From: Xiphophorus maculatus
Lineage: Eukaryota; Chordata; Actinopteri; Cyprinodontiformes; Poeciliidae
Reading direction: 5' to 3'
Assembly (NCBI RefSeq): GCF_002775205.1
Contig: NC_036443.1
Coordinates: 30,009,717 to 30,073,716, forward strand
DNA: 64,000 bases
In this document: piece by piece, positions 43,371 through 64,000 of the stretch
How the letters are laid out: each line of letters starts with the position of its first letter
Position numbering within the stretch: position 1 is the stretch's first letter
The notes under the pieces: generated by a model
The model's input: only the letters and a program-made list of their open reading frames with translations
Database searches by the model: none
Told to the model about the DNA's origin: nothing
Position numbers and translations under genes: made by a program

Positions 43371-44074
43371 GTGAGTAAAAAATAAATTCTAGGTCAGATA
43401 CGTTTCTGCCTCTACATGCGATTTGCTTTCATCAATATAATACTTCTACATTTTTACAGGAACATTATATTAACTCCTGCAGTTAAATTTCTGCAAACAC
43501 AACAGAATCACCGGCATGGAAAGAAACAGTTCCCACCTTTTTCAGGCAGTTTTCTGGGATCCTGCAGGACAGGAAGAAATGACTCCAGAGGAAACAAAAA
43601 AAGAGTTAAAATCTGAAATCTAAGCTCAGCAGGTCAGTGAGGATCAGCAGGAAGATGCAGGATCTGGAGGAAAGCTGGTTATTTTCTGTCTGAGTGTTTT
43701 ATTTTTCCTCCCTGGAGCAGTGAGGTGTGTCTCCTCTCCTCCCAACACAGACTCAGACATGATCAGGAGGCCGGGCGCTTTTCACGCAGCTCTTCCTCGT
43801 CTTGTTGAACCTCAGAGTTTCACTGGCAGCAGGCCTGGATGAGCACAAAGAGCCAAAACACACAGACAGCAAACTCAAACCGTCCCTCTGCACCAAAACA
43901 ACAGCATGAAAATCTTTCATTAGTTAATATAAAATGTACAGCAGCTCTGATTTTAAAGATTATTGCAACAATAAATATAGTCGCTGTTTGTAAAGTAAAA
44001 AAAAAAAAAAAGAAATTATTGAGAAAAATTGGGGGTTAATTTTTCAAAGCCATATTTTCACCGTCCCAGTTTCA

Positions 44075-44495
44075 AACTAAATATTTAGCCTCAAACTAAA
44101 CAGAAGAGCAAAATAATTTGTTTAAAGCTAAGTGCTTAGCTTCTTAACTAAATATTTACCTTCAAACTAAATATTTAATTTAAGGCTAAATATTAAGTTT
44201 GAGGCTAAATATTAGATTTCTAATTAAATATTTACCTTCAAACTAAATATTTAGCTTGTTAATTATTTAGCTTCAAACCAGTTATTTAGTTTGAAGCTAA
44301 ATATTTAGCTTACTAACTAACTAAACATTTAGCCTGGAACTAAATATTTAGTTTGTAGCTAAATGTTTAGTTTGAAGCTAAATATTTAGCTTATTAGCAG
44401 GATGAATGGATGGCTAGATGGAATTTGAAGCTGCATATTTAGCTTGCGAACTAAACATTTAGTTTACAAACTAAATATTTAGCTTGTTAATTAAA
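44075..44495. repeat. Palindromic CTAAATATTTAG minisatellite, cluster 2
   Basis: About eighteen units of (T/A)(A/G)CTAAATATTTAG(C/T)TT with insertions, alternating 'GTTTGAAGCTAAATATTTAG' and 'CTTCAAACTAAATATTTA' orientations, so units are both direct and inverted. Confidence 0.75.
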
Positions 44496-44664
44496 TAATT
44501 CTTTAGAAACAGTGACATTTATGTATAAATAAAAAACAAGGTAAAAATATAACTGTCAGAAAGGACAGTTGCGTTACAAACAAAGATGAATTATCATCTT
44601 AAGGACAGAAACATTTAAACAGTTTAACCTGAGTACAGCAGCATGGCACAGAATAACTGGTGTA

Positions 44665-44727
44665 GTATTCAGGTTAACATGCTCTGTATTCAGGTTAACA
44701 TGCTCTGTATTCAGGTTAACATGCTCT
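44665..44727. repeat. Three perfect 21-base tandem copies
   Basis: GTATTCAGGTTAACATGCTCT is repeated exactly three times (44665-44685, 44686-44706, 44707-44727). Identity suggests recent expansion, and it is a likely length-polymorphic site. Confidence 0.95.
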
Positions 44728-44999
44728 GCATGGAGCATGAAGCTGCTCTCATTAATGAGTTTAGTCTGTACAAAGGTCACGCTGCATAAAGGTGACGGCA
44801 ACTTTACAGGAAATCCAAATAAGGCCAGTAGGAGGCGACATTCTGCTTAAATGATCCTTCCTGAAATGTCTGAGGGTTTAAACTGGAAAAGGTTTTCATG
44901 TTAAACTCCAGCTGAATGGAGACACTTTGAGGCAAACGAATCTGGATGATAAGAAATTACAACCTGTTTATGGACACAAACAGTCAGTGATACTTTCCA

Positions 45000-47300
45000 T
45001 TAAAGTTTAAGTCACCAAGAAAGCAAAAAGATGTGGAGAAATAGTAATTTTTTAATGTGGAGTTATTTCAGGAAATTATAAACGGAAAATATTTCACCTG
45101 CAGAAAAATCTGTCAGTGTTTTCTGTCTGAGGAAGCAGAGATTGGATTTCCCTGATAGACGAATCGAATCGACCGTATAATCTTGAAATGACCTGGGAAC
45201 TTTCAGAACCGGATGGATGGTGGATCCATTGATTGATCAATCGATCGATCTTGTTTGTATCGTTAACATCGTTGGTATCATTGCGCCGTTTCCTCGGGTT
45301 TCTCTGGTTAATCTCATAATTCTGACATTTTTTGCAGAATTCTGACCTCAATCTTATGAGATCAAAAGTCACAATTCTGAGATTAAAGTCAGATTTCCTT
45401 GTTTTTTTAATGGCCCTAATCTTCTTCCATACAGAAGTGTCTGTACTGTTGGTTTATGTAAGTTATTAATACCGGCTTCGTGTTTAAATGCTCATACTGG
45501 GTGAACTGGGTGTCGTGACTCAGCAGACTCCAGTTTCATGCAGCCGCCTCTGCTGGCGCTGAGCACAGACACCTGGAAAGATGCTGCTGCAGCACAAAGT
45601 CTGGTCTGTGCTGGCAGGTTGATTTTTACACAGCGATACTTTCTGCACTGTTCTGGAGCGACAGAAGGCTGGTTGGGAAAACTAATGGCAGAAAAAGACC
45701 AGAGTCCTGGTTAAGGGAGCATTAAAGGTCAGGATTAGCTGGGATTAAATAAACATTTATGTTGAGACAAATGTTCTCCAGTAACTTTCAATTTATTAGT
45801 CAGTGTCACATAGTGATGTTACTTATTATTTTGTATTTAATTTAAGAAAATATTTTGTCTAATTTGATGTTTTTGACTTACATGTTTGGATTTAGTTTTT
45901 TATTTCGGTTGTACTTATTGTAAAAATGTTGAAATTGTATATTTATATGTTTTCATAGTAAAGAATTTAAAAAGCCACATTGAGTTTCCCCAGCCAGACG
46001 AGTGGAAAGTAGGAATAAAGAGCCTCGGTTCATAATAAAGAAGCAGATTAGATTTTGAATTTAGTCAGGGAGGGAGTGAGGGCGTAACGTGAAACACGTC
46101 TGACCCAGTTAACTCCTGAGGCAGAAAAAGGAGCTGCTGATGTCTGGGAAACATTTTATCCCCTCCTGTTTTCTCTTTAGTTTTCACAAAAAAAAACCCC
46201 AGCATTCACACAAAATATCTGCATGAAAGAAACCAGAAAATACGGCACTGTGGCTCTCAAAAATCTTCTCACCCCTGATAAGTTTGTCTGGTTTCTTTTC
46301 ATCTTTTCAACATTTTTCTATATAATTTCATATCTGCTGCAAAATTCAAATTTTTTAAGTGGAAACATAGAAAAGAAAAGGTAAAAGTTCACAGGAGAGC
46401 AATCTCCACTGCTGATGACCTAAAGCAAATCAGAGGATCGTACCGTGAGATTAGGACGCCCCCTGCTGGCCGACTGTGAACATTACACCAAATGATTTCA
46501 ATTACATTTTCAATGTTTATCCATGCATTGCTTTTACACACAAATGTCATCTAAATGTACTTAAAATGTATTCAAATTAATCCTACTTACCTAACAAACT
46601 TTATCATTGTACAAATTATCGTATTACTTTGACTTTACTCTCAGAATAAAAAATGAAAAGTTTGAAACTAAAAAAATCTACATTTTAACAATTATTATGT
46701 AAAAACTGATCAAAATGACAATTCACAGTTTTTATCTAAGTATTTATCTAATTTCCTCCATGCTGCTGCAAAAGTCCAATTATTGCCTAAAGATAAAAAT
46801 ATTTCCACCTTTATGTGAAAACTCGAGGGAATACTGAATGACAAGCTTTCCAAAACAACCAGATCGGGTTTTTTCTATGATAAACTGTAAATTAAGCACA
46901 TTTCTTTGTAAGTCTGAGTTCAGTTTTACTTGCCTGATCACTGCAGCAGCGAAACAACTAAAACAGAACCAACATGAAGTTGGCTACGAAATCTGAAAAC
47001 GAAGCAAATTGTGACTAAATATAAAGAGATTCAATGAGATATTTAAGAAAACAGTCTGCAACAATCAGGAAAAGAATGTGTCACCTTAACGCAAAGCCCC
47101 GCCCCCTGACATGAATTTCAAGTGGGCGGAGCCATGAGACTCTGGGGGCGTGGCCACGTTCAGGGCTAAACGTGGGTGTGGTCAGAAAAACAACTTTGAC
47201 TGTTTTTACTATATTTAGCCACTTTTTTTAAGCAACACATTTAGCTGCTGTAAATTTCCACTGTGTGACATAAACATCAATCAAGCTGGAAATAATAGGA
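45000..47300. other. Intergenic region, no gene recognised
   Basis: It contains AATTCTGAC/TCTGAGATTAAAGTC low-complexity wording at 45300-45400, a GC-richer non-repetitive piece at about 45480-45720, and otherwise AT-rich sequence. No exon has both splice sites and family resemblance. Confidence 0.3.
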
Positions 47301-47304
47301 ACAT

Positions 47305-47490
47305 TAAACTGCAGTGGCCACCATTCAACCCAGAGAGGGCAGCACCGAGACGGTTTTGGATTATTATTATTTTATTACATAAAAATGTCAACATTTGCAC
47401 AGAAACATAAATATAGAGCCCTAAATGACAAATTTAGACATTTTAACTTTAAAAAAAGTGGATCTAGATGTTAGTTACTCTTGAAGCTAC
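47305..47490. repeat. Dispersed repeat, copy 2 of the 38283-38730 family
   Basis: AACTGCAGTGGCCACCATTCAACCCAGAGAGGGCAGCACCGAGACGG matches 38346-38391 closely, with further ordered matches (CATAAATATAGAGCCCTAA, AATTTAGACATTTTA) downstream. Confidence 0.5.
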
Positions 47491-47849
47491 ACAGCAGGAG
47501 AATCATCCAGATTTCACCACCGAGTTCAACTCTGGCACAAAATGAAGTTTTGGGAAAATTTGGACTTAAGCCTGGTTGCTTTAAAACTGTCTGCAACTCA
47601 GATTGTCTTGATATTCAAATTTATTTCACAATCTGAAAGTTGTAATATTCACTAAAACCTGTCAATGAGACTTGAACATGAGCTCCAGAATATTTAGTTT
47701 CCTCTGTAGGAACGAAGACACAAAGAGAAATTAATCCCTTTTGGACGACACACTTCATCCCTATTGCACATTTTTAAACATCTCCACTAGTAGTGTAAAA
47801 GTTTATTAATAAGTTGCACCTTCAGTAACCTTCTGAGCAAAGTTTAGAT

Positions 47850-48328
47850 CAGGGGTGTCCAAACTTTTGATATTTGGGCCATAAAAGTCAAGTTGAAACT
47901 GTTCAAAGGGTCACAACATGTTGAGTATTTTAAAATGCTCAGAATAAAAAATAAAAGAAACTATTTTGTTTTTGATTGTCAGATTTCTGTTGACAATTAT
48001 TACAGTTTCAAAAAGGATCTCGCATGTTTGCCATATTTAAAACAAACCATATTTCAGATTCTTTTTCTATATTTGTTTTTATGTCTTTGGTTTTGTTTAT
48101 GCCACTGGATGCTTTTGTACCTGTTATTAATAAATTACATTAAATTCAAAGCAAAAACTTGGGTGATACAATTAAAATCCATTTTAAGATTTTAATTGTA
48201 TCTTTTTTAAACAACCTGGCCTCAGTAAAAACTTCAAATTTAGAGTAGTCTTGAATAATAATCAAGGGCTGCCCAAAATTGTTCTGAGGGCCACAAATGG
48301 CCCCCGGGCCGTACTTTGGACACCCCTG
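47850..48328. mobile_element. hAT-like MITE with intact ends and 8-base target duplication
   Basis: The left end is CAGGGGTGTCCAAACTTTTG and the right end CGTACTTTGGACACCCCTG: inverted 14-base termini CAGGGGTGTCCAAA. Both sides carry GTTTAGAT (47842-47849 and 48329-48336), the 8-base duplication expected of hAT insertions. It is 479 bases with no transposase. It ends 137 bases past the ptk6 stop codon and so probably lies in or near the ptk6 3' UTR. Confidence 0.9.
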
Positions 48329-48464
48329 GTTTAGATTCTGTTCTTGCTGTGATGATGTGAAGAGTCTTTAAAGCTGTAAAAGCGGCCCGTCCAGTCTCCG
48401 TTTTGGCTGTGAAACTACCGTATTTCACTTCTCTGTCACAGCGGCGGCCATGTTTGTATGCAGA

Positions 48465-58230
<9,766 letters not shown>

Positions 58231-58714
58231 CGCTGCCGAGGAAACGGCCTGGAGCCGCTTGGCGCCCCGCGGTGAGCCGCGCCGCTGGATGATCCGCACC
58301 TGACGGACAGGTAAACAGAAACTCCTCGGAATGCGCCGCTGTTCCGGTTTGGTCGGTCCTGAGTGACACTAGCGTGATTCAGAGAACTTCCTTTAAGGGC
58401 AGCATAATAAAACCCCGCCTATGATGACAGGCAGAGTCATAAAGAAGCTGCGACCTTCAAATCAGCAGCAGCTTTTATTTCACTCCGTCCGAAATGTGAT
58501 GCAGTTAATAAGGCAGAGTTAGTTACTATTCATTATTAATGATATATAATCATAACTTATGTTCTTAATAAAATGATTTTCTAAATGTTTGTAAAGATAC
58601 ACTGTTAAAAATGAACAGTTTGGTTTATTTATTCATGAGAGGAGAAAATGTTTATTTTTCACCAAGTTATTCATTTAGTTGTAAATCTCACCGTTTAAAA
58701 AAAAGTCGCTTATC

Positions 58715-58770
58715 AAGCCACATATTTAGTTTATATTAAAATATTTAGTTAGCAGGTTAAATGTTTATCA
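58715..58770. repeat. Short CTAAATATTTAG-family patch
   Basis: CACATATTTAGTTTATATTAAAATATTTAGTTAGC, one or two units of the palindromic minisatellite found nearby at 59740-60385. Confidence 0.4.
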
Positions 58771-58862
58771 CCAACATGGAAACGAACCCCAGTTGTCTTG
58801 TCTTGTTCTGGTCATGTCCGGGCTTTGAATAGGCCGTCCAAACAATAAACGTTGATCTGGAT

Positions 58863-58960
58863 CAGGGTTGTCCAAAATGTGGCCTGTGGGCCATTTGTGT
58901 CCCCTGCAGGAATTTAGAAAGTCCCCTAAGTAAAGTAAATGCTGATTCATATAGTTACTT
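58863..58960. repeat. Left-end fragment of a CAGGGGTGTCCAAA-family hAT-like MITE
   Basis: CAGGGTTGTCCAAAATGTGGCCTGTGGGCCATTTGTG matches the family head; no right terminal repeat follows, so it is truncated. Confidence 0.5.
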
Positions 58961-59006
58961 TTTTAATAACTAAAGGTGAAATTTTCACTCAACAAACACT
59001 ATAAAA

Positions 59007-59227
59007 CACAGGTGTCAAACTCCAGTCCTCCAGTCGCTGTCCTACAGCTTTTAGATGTGCCACAGGTACAAAACACTGGAATGAAATGACTTAATGACCT
59101 CCTCCTTGTGTAGATCAGTTCTCCAGAGCCTTAATGACCTAATTATTCTGTTCAGGTGTGGTGCAGCAGAGGCACATCTAAAAGTTGCAGGACTGCGGCC
59201 CTCGAGGACTGGAGTTTGACACCCCTG
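59007..59227. mobile_element. hAT-like MITE (CAGGGGTGTCAAACTCCAGTCC family), copy 2, with 8-base duplication
   Basis: Ends CACAGGTGTCAAACTCCAGTCC and GGACTGGAGTTTGACACCCCTG. CTATAAAA flanks it on both sides (58999-59006 and 59228-59235). 221 bases. Same family as 40869-41077, inserted between ptk6 and srms. Confidence 0.9.
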
Positions 59228-59739
59228 CTATAAAAGATCAAATTTTAGGTCCAAAATTAAATATTAGTTTTTAAAACACTGTTTTATGATCTGAAATATT
59301 AAACATTTGAGGAAAATGAAAAACAGAAGAAATTTGTAGAAGTTGAATCCATTTGAACAGATTCTTCCTCCTGCTGCTCATAAATCATAATCTGCTCAAC
59401 AAAACATTTTGTGTTTGCATATCTTCACCATCTGGGCCTGTTTGCAAACACAAACTATTTTTAGATTATCGCGTTTTACGGGCCTGAATGGAGACACAGC
59501 AGCAAAAACCGACCGACTTCTGATCCTGAAGCTTTTATCTTTGGATGAACTACAGATCAGACCAAACGGATTTAACTGGTTCCAGTTTATAATGTTGAAA
59601 ATTAACAGAAATTATTTATGTTATTCGTCTCAAAGTCATATTTTCAACATGTTTTTCATTCACCTATAAAAGTCACAGTTTCATTCATCCATTTTCTGTC
59701 CCTATTGGGGTAAAGAGGGTTAGTCACAGTTTCAAATAA

Positions 59740-60385
59740 AATATTTAAATAACAAGCTAAATATTTAGCTAACCAATTAAATATTTAGCTTTAAGCTACA
59801 TATTTTGTTAGCAAGTTATTGAGGTTATTTTACAAACTAATTGTGTAAACTAAAAAATATATTTTTTGCTTGCTGACTGAATATTTAAGTTGGAACAAAA
59901 TATTGTATTTGGAAGCTAAATATCTTCAAACTAAATAATTTCAAACCAAATTCTCACCATCAAGCTAAATATGTAGCTTGTACGTGTTTAGCTTTCTAGT
60001 TAAATATTTTGCTTATTTGTCTGTCAAGCTAAGATTCAAACTAAATATGCAAACTTAAAATGTAAATATTTAGTTTGCTAACTACATTTAGATAGGAGCA
60101 AAATAAATATTTAACAAGCTAAATATTTAGTTTGGAACCTAAATATTTAGCTAAATGCTAACTAAATATTTAGCTTATATCGCAAGTTCAATATTTAGCT
60201 CCAAACTAAATATGCAAAATAGAAATTTAAATATTTAGCTTGCTAACCAAATATTTTGCTTATTTTTTAGCTTTAAACTAAATATATAAGCTAAAATATT
60301 TAGATAGCTAACAAAATACTTAGGTTGGAGCAAAATATTTAGTTTTCAAACTAAATATTTAGTTTACAAACTAAACATTTTGTTT
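59740..60385. repeat. Palindromic CTAAATATTTAG minisatellite, cluster 3
   Basis: Roughly twenty-five units of CTAAATATTTAG(C/T) with spacers of 8-25 bases, in both orientations, covering about 650 bases upstream of ptk6. Identical words occur in clusters at 41810-42040 and 44075-44495. Confidence 0.75.
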
Positions 60386-60389
60386 GCAG

Positions 60390-61400
60390 CCTTAACTTTA
60401 GGTCCTTTTACAAATGTATTTATGTGAAATTTTCCTCTAAAAATGAGTGAACATATAACAAAATTACAGCTGCATTGTTTTTTTTTTAAACAATACTTAA
60501 AATATTTTATTTTTTGCATAACTTGTGTTTGGCACCAGAACACAAACAGCCATAAATACAAACATACTCATAATTTGGTGATTATGGCTCAAGTTTCCTG
60601 AACTTGGCTCCGTCTGCTGCAAACATCATGCATAAAAACACACAAAATTGGTTCATTCACAAATTGCATTGCAAGTTGCAAGATTTGTTTACAGTTTTAT
60701 GTGCTTCAAATAAAGAAAACCAGACAGAAAGTGCTGCGAGTCCAGATGTCCGTCCTGTAGCTCGTGTGTCGTTGGTTAGCTTTGTGTTCAGTCCGCAGTG
60801 TAAACGTAGGCACTAGTTGTTACTGGACATCAGTTTGGCCCGTCAGAAGAGCTTAAGGCCTGGACTGTTGGCACTGGGCTCCAGTGGCTTTTCAGCGCTT
60901 CAAGTTCATCTTGTGCTGATTAAAAAAAGCATTTTAAAAATGCTCTCGTTAGGATGCTTTAGATTTGTAAAATGTAGCCGAGCCTCCATAAACTGTTTAA
61001 AAGCCAGGAAGCGCAGAGAAGTGCACAAACAAAAATACAAAAATAGATCTTCTTACAGTCTGTCCTGAGAGCAGCACTGGAGCACAAGTCATTTCTCTGA
61101 ACAATAAATATTTCAGCCCATGTCAGAGAATCAGTTTGGGTCTAAATGCAGCAGGCTACACTAACTGTGCTAAGGACTACATGTACCAAACCACACAGCA
61201 AGCTGGCATGCTCCCTAGCTTCAAAACAATAACTCAGTAACAGTAAACATTAAGTGCATGATAAATAAGAACCCTGGTCCCACCTGGAGGATTCAGCCGC
61301 AGGATTTCAGCCTGTTACTGCAGAAAAACTGGAGATTTTAGATTTTAGCGCTGCAAACAGAGCTGTAAGCCAACAAGCAGAAATTCAAGCTAAACCTCAA
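60390..61400. other. Intergenic between ptk6 and srms, no gene recognised
   Basis: Mostly unique AT-rich sequence. The short plus-strand frames (60604-61068) have no family motif, and no convincing splice sites surround them. Confidence 0.3.
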
Positions 61401-61403
61401 ACC

Positions 61404-61813
61404 GTAGCTGCGTTTCCATTCACTGCATAAACGCACAATTTTATATTTCTAAAATTAACTCGCTTAATAGAAACATGCCATGAAGCGATAAAAGGTTTTG
61501 TTGCTAGGATGAGGTGATTTTTTCAGCTGTATTTAAATTTGTTTATTTCACAAAACTGCAATGGAAACAATTTTTTCGCATCACGAGTCACATGATCAAC
61601 AACCAGATGTTACCACTGACAGAAACCATGAAGAAGACAAACAGGAAGTAGACGGAGCAGCACGTCTTTAAATGAATTATCAAGTGAACAAACTTATTCA
61701 CATGTGATTTTAATTCTGATTTCATTTAATGAAAACACCACAGTTGTGTTTTTTTTCAGCATTATTGATTACTGACAAAGTTTTGTGCATATTTTTAATG
61801 GAAACGCAGCTAC
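61404..61813. mobile_element. GTTTCCATT-family DNA element with perfect 17-base inverted ends
   Basis: GTAGCTGCGTTTCCATT at 61404-61420 is exactly mirrored by AATGGAAACGCAGCTAC at 61797-61813. The interior carries the shared module (AACAACCAGATGTTACCACTG, CACAAACAGGAAGTA-like). 410 bases, no coding capacity, superfamily unknown. Confidence 0.75.
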
Positions 61814-62594
61814 TGAGCTCCTCCACGTGCGCTATAGGACTTAGCATTGGAGCTAAGTTAGGGGCTATCTGGGAGGCTAACTACGGCTACGTTCCTTAGG
61901 CTGCTAGCCAAGCTAAGCTAAACAAAAATAAATGCACATTTAAATTTAAGATGCGCTGTCGCTGATCTTTAAACCAAACTCTTAGCAGAGGAAGACTTGT
62001 TATTTTCCGTACATTTTATTCCTGATCTCTTTAATGTAAAGGAGACGCAGGTTTCAGTGATCGTTACGTCTGGATGCGGTTTGATGAAAACAAACAGTCA
62101 TTTAACAGCAAACCAAACCTTTTCTTCAAGATATTTAGCTCAAAAGCAGAAAGAGTCAAGCTAAGAAACTAATTAATTTCCCTTTCTCTAGTCTAATGTG
62201 GCTAAAAATTCAGCTTTCGTTTAATTATTGCACAAAATCTCCATTTTCACGACTTGTTTTGCATCGGAAACAGAAGTGAAACCGTAACATTCCCCCTTCA
62301 GGCTCAGGACGTCCAGCATGGCACATACCGACGATTTCCATTATTACAGCCTCTAAAACACAAGAGTGGAGTTTAAAAACAGTCTGAGGAGTTTCTCTGG
62401 TGTATTTACAGACTCCGCTCTCTAAAATACCGCTGGGTTTCTGTGCAGTTTGTCCTCCATGTTGGTTTGGGTCGCTGCGCTGCTTCATTTTCCCAAACAG
62501 AAACACGGAGAGGAACGGTCCTCATCGCTCTGCCTCGCCACTTCCTGCCGTTTGTGCAGGTTCCCAGCCAGCAGAGGAAGACCGACGTTCGCCT

Positions 62595-62794
62595 CTAAAC
62601 CTCCACGGTTTTGTAATAAATGCGTTGATAAATGGCGTCCAGCTGGTTCTGCAGGGCGTGGAACGACGGCCTTTGGGTCGGGTCGGTGTGCCAGCAGTCC
62701 TTCATGATCCGGTAAATATTGGGAGGGCAGCGGTCGGGACAGCCCAGCCGATGCCCCGATTTCAAAATGTCCATCACCTCCTTATTGCTTTTTC
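62595..62794 (-). CDS. srms: Last coding exon of a second Brk/Srms-family tyrosine kinase, probably srms (partial)
   Basis: A 200-base exon opens after TTGTTTAG (acceptor, exon base 62794) and ends at TAG 62595-62597. It encodes the kinase C-lobe end: SNKEVMDILKSGHRLG, a Cys-Pro pair, IYRIMKDCW, RPSFHALQNQLDAI, then YQRIYYKTVEV. It is the counterpart of the last exon of ptk6, with the same phase and the same CW...RP-F pattern. The last helix wording (LDAI) resembles that of SRMS as I recall it, and PTK6-SRMS tandem order is conserved in human, so srms is the best call. FRK is less likely. No upstream exon could be found between 62.8 kb and the window end, so the last intron is at least 1.2 kb. 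Kinase-active residues are not in view. Confidence 0.75.
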
Positions 62795-63082
62795 CTAAAC
62801 AAAGCGAGACATGAAGCGATAACAGATGAGGTTGAAATACATAAACACAGCCATGTCTGGAATAGAAAACATTAAATAACCCAAATTAAAATAAAGTGTT
62901 TTGGTAAAAAAGCTTCAAAAATTACATCATCAGACAGATCGAAATATAAAGTTAATTGGAGATTTGGTATTTTAAAGATCAAAAAATAAATAAATCAAAA
63001 TAAATCAAAGAATTACAAACTGTTGAAATTTTTCTAAATCAATTTCTTTGCATATAAAACGCGTAGAGAGGAGCTCACTAGC

Positions 63083-63460
63083 CGTGTTTCCATTACAAAT
63101 GTGTTCACACCTTTGTTGATATTCTACTAATGCTGAAAAAACAAACTTTGTTTTGTTTAATTGTTTCCATTAAATAAGAAACGTGATTGAAAATTACATG
63201 TGAATAAGTTTGTTCAGGCGATATGTTATTAAAAACCACTTCCTGTTCATCTTCTTTGTCGTTTCCTCCAGTAGTAACATCCTGTCATCGATCAGGAGCA
63301 AGAAAAATGTTTCCATCACAGTTTTATGAAATAAACTCATTTTGATACAACAACAAAAAAAAAAATTCTAGTAGCAAACGAGTTTTTTTTATTGCCGTGT
63401 TTCTATTAGGTGAATTTATTTTCTAAAAGTCAAATTGCTCATTTCTGTGGAAACGCAACT
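63083..63460. mobile_element. GTTTCCATT-family element, copy 4, in the last srms intron
   Basis: It begins CTAGCCGTGTTTCCATTACAAATG and ends near TGTGGAAACGCAACTCG. The internal module TTTCCTCCAGTAGTAACATCCTG (63263-63285) is the same as in copy 1 at 1142-1164. Confidence 0.55.
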
Positions 63461-64000
63461 CGTGTCTGGTGAACTTTTGGTTTTGTTCTTCATTCAGTGA
63501 ACAGAGTATTCAGAAATTTAACTCAAAGAGGAGCAATACTATAATAAAGTTATTTAAATTAAAGTACATTCTTTCCAAAAAGTGAGTCAACTACCCAACC
63601 CTCGGGAAAAATGAAATTAACATTTTTGCTAGAAGTTGTTTTGTTTTCGGTCAGCAACACAAAGACACCAAACTAGTTCTTAAATGAGTAACAACAGAAG
63701 AACTAGTCCATCCATTTACACTGAGCTATTTTACCAACTACAGGTGACTTATCATGCTTCCATTAACAGGTTGGGTTAGATCTACTGTAAAAACAAATCA
63801 TGTTCTTTATCATTTTATTTTGCACAAAATCATTCAGTCTGCTCATTTCTGCCTGTTTTAGGGTTTCTGTCACTTTAAACCAGACAAACTGCTGCTGCTG
63901 GCCACGCCCCCAACTCAACGTTTGCACTCATGTACAACCATACAGGTTTGAAAAGCAGAACTGGAGTCTCCTGCACAACCAACAAGAATGAAGCAAGTGA

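Overview
The window is vertebrate nuclear DNA, almost certainly from a ray-finned (teleost) fish. Coding sequence is split into short exons by AT-rich introns with clear splice sites. The gaps are packed with fish-type repeats: hAT-like MITEs with 8-bp target duplications, a Gmr1-like Ty3/gypsy fragment, LINE remnants, CA/AT microsatellites and degenerate minisatellites. The genes match, from memory, the neighbourhood of human 20q13.33 (TPD52L2; PPDPF-PTK6-SRMS). I saw no tRNA, rRNA or CRISPR array.

Layout. (1) 0.4-2.8 kb, + strand: the 3' end of an unrecognised gene whose product has an acidic, proline-rich stretch and ends in one membrane segment. (2) 5.5-26.7 kb, + strand: a complete tpd52l2 gene (tumor protein D52-like 2, coiled-coil trafficking adaptor), reconstructed as nine coding exons including two small cassette exons; its introns hold many repeats and a Gmr1-like retrotransposon piece. 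(3) 28.9-32.2 kb, + strand: complete ppdpf (113 aa) with a TATA box and a palindromic CRE. (4) 37.0-39.0 kb, - strand: three exons, not visible as one long reading frame, that splice into an 87-aa product. Its N-terminus and two intron positions and phases match those of ppdpf. I interpret it as a divergent, inverted ppdpf-like paralogue, and it is the most interesting observation here. (5) 48.5-58.3 kb, - strand: a complete eight-exon ptk6-type non-receptor tyrosine kinase (SH3-SH2-kinase, 500 aa). (6) 62.6-62.8 kb, - strand: the last coding exon of a second kinase of the same family, probably srms, which continues beyond the window.

How they relate. ptk6 and srms are tandem, same-strand kinases of the Brk/Frk/Srms group. 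ppdpf and the ppdpf-like gene lie tail to tail about 5 kb apart. No operon-like coupling is expected. Remaining space (26.7-28.8, 32.2-37.0, 39.0-48.4 and 58.3-62.5 kb) is intergenic and repeat-rich, with three clusters of a palindromic CTAAATATTTAG minisatellite around ptk6. All exon structures come from reading splice sites and reading-frame phase by eye; no alignment or transcript data were available.
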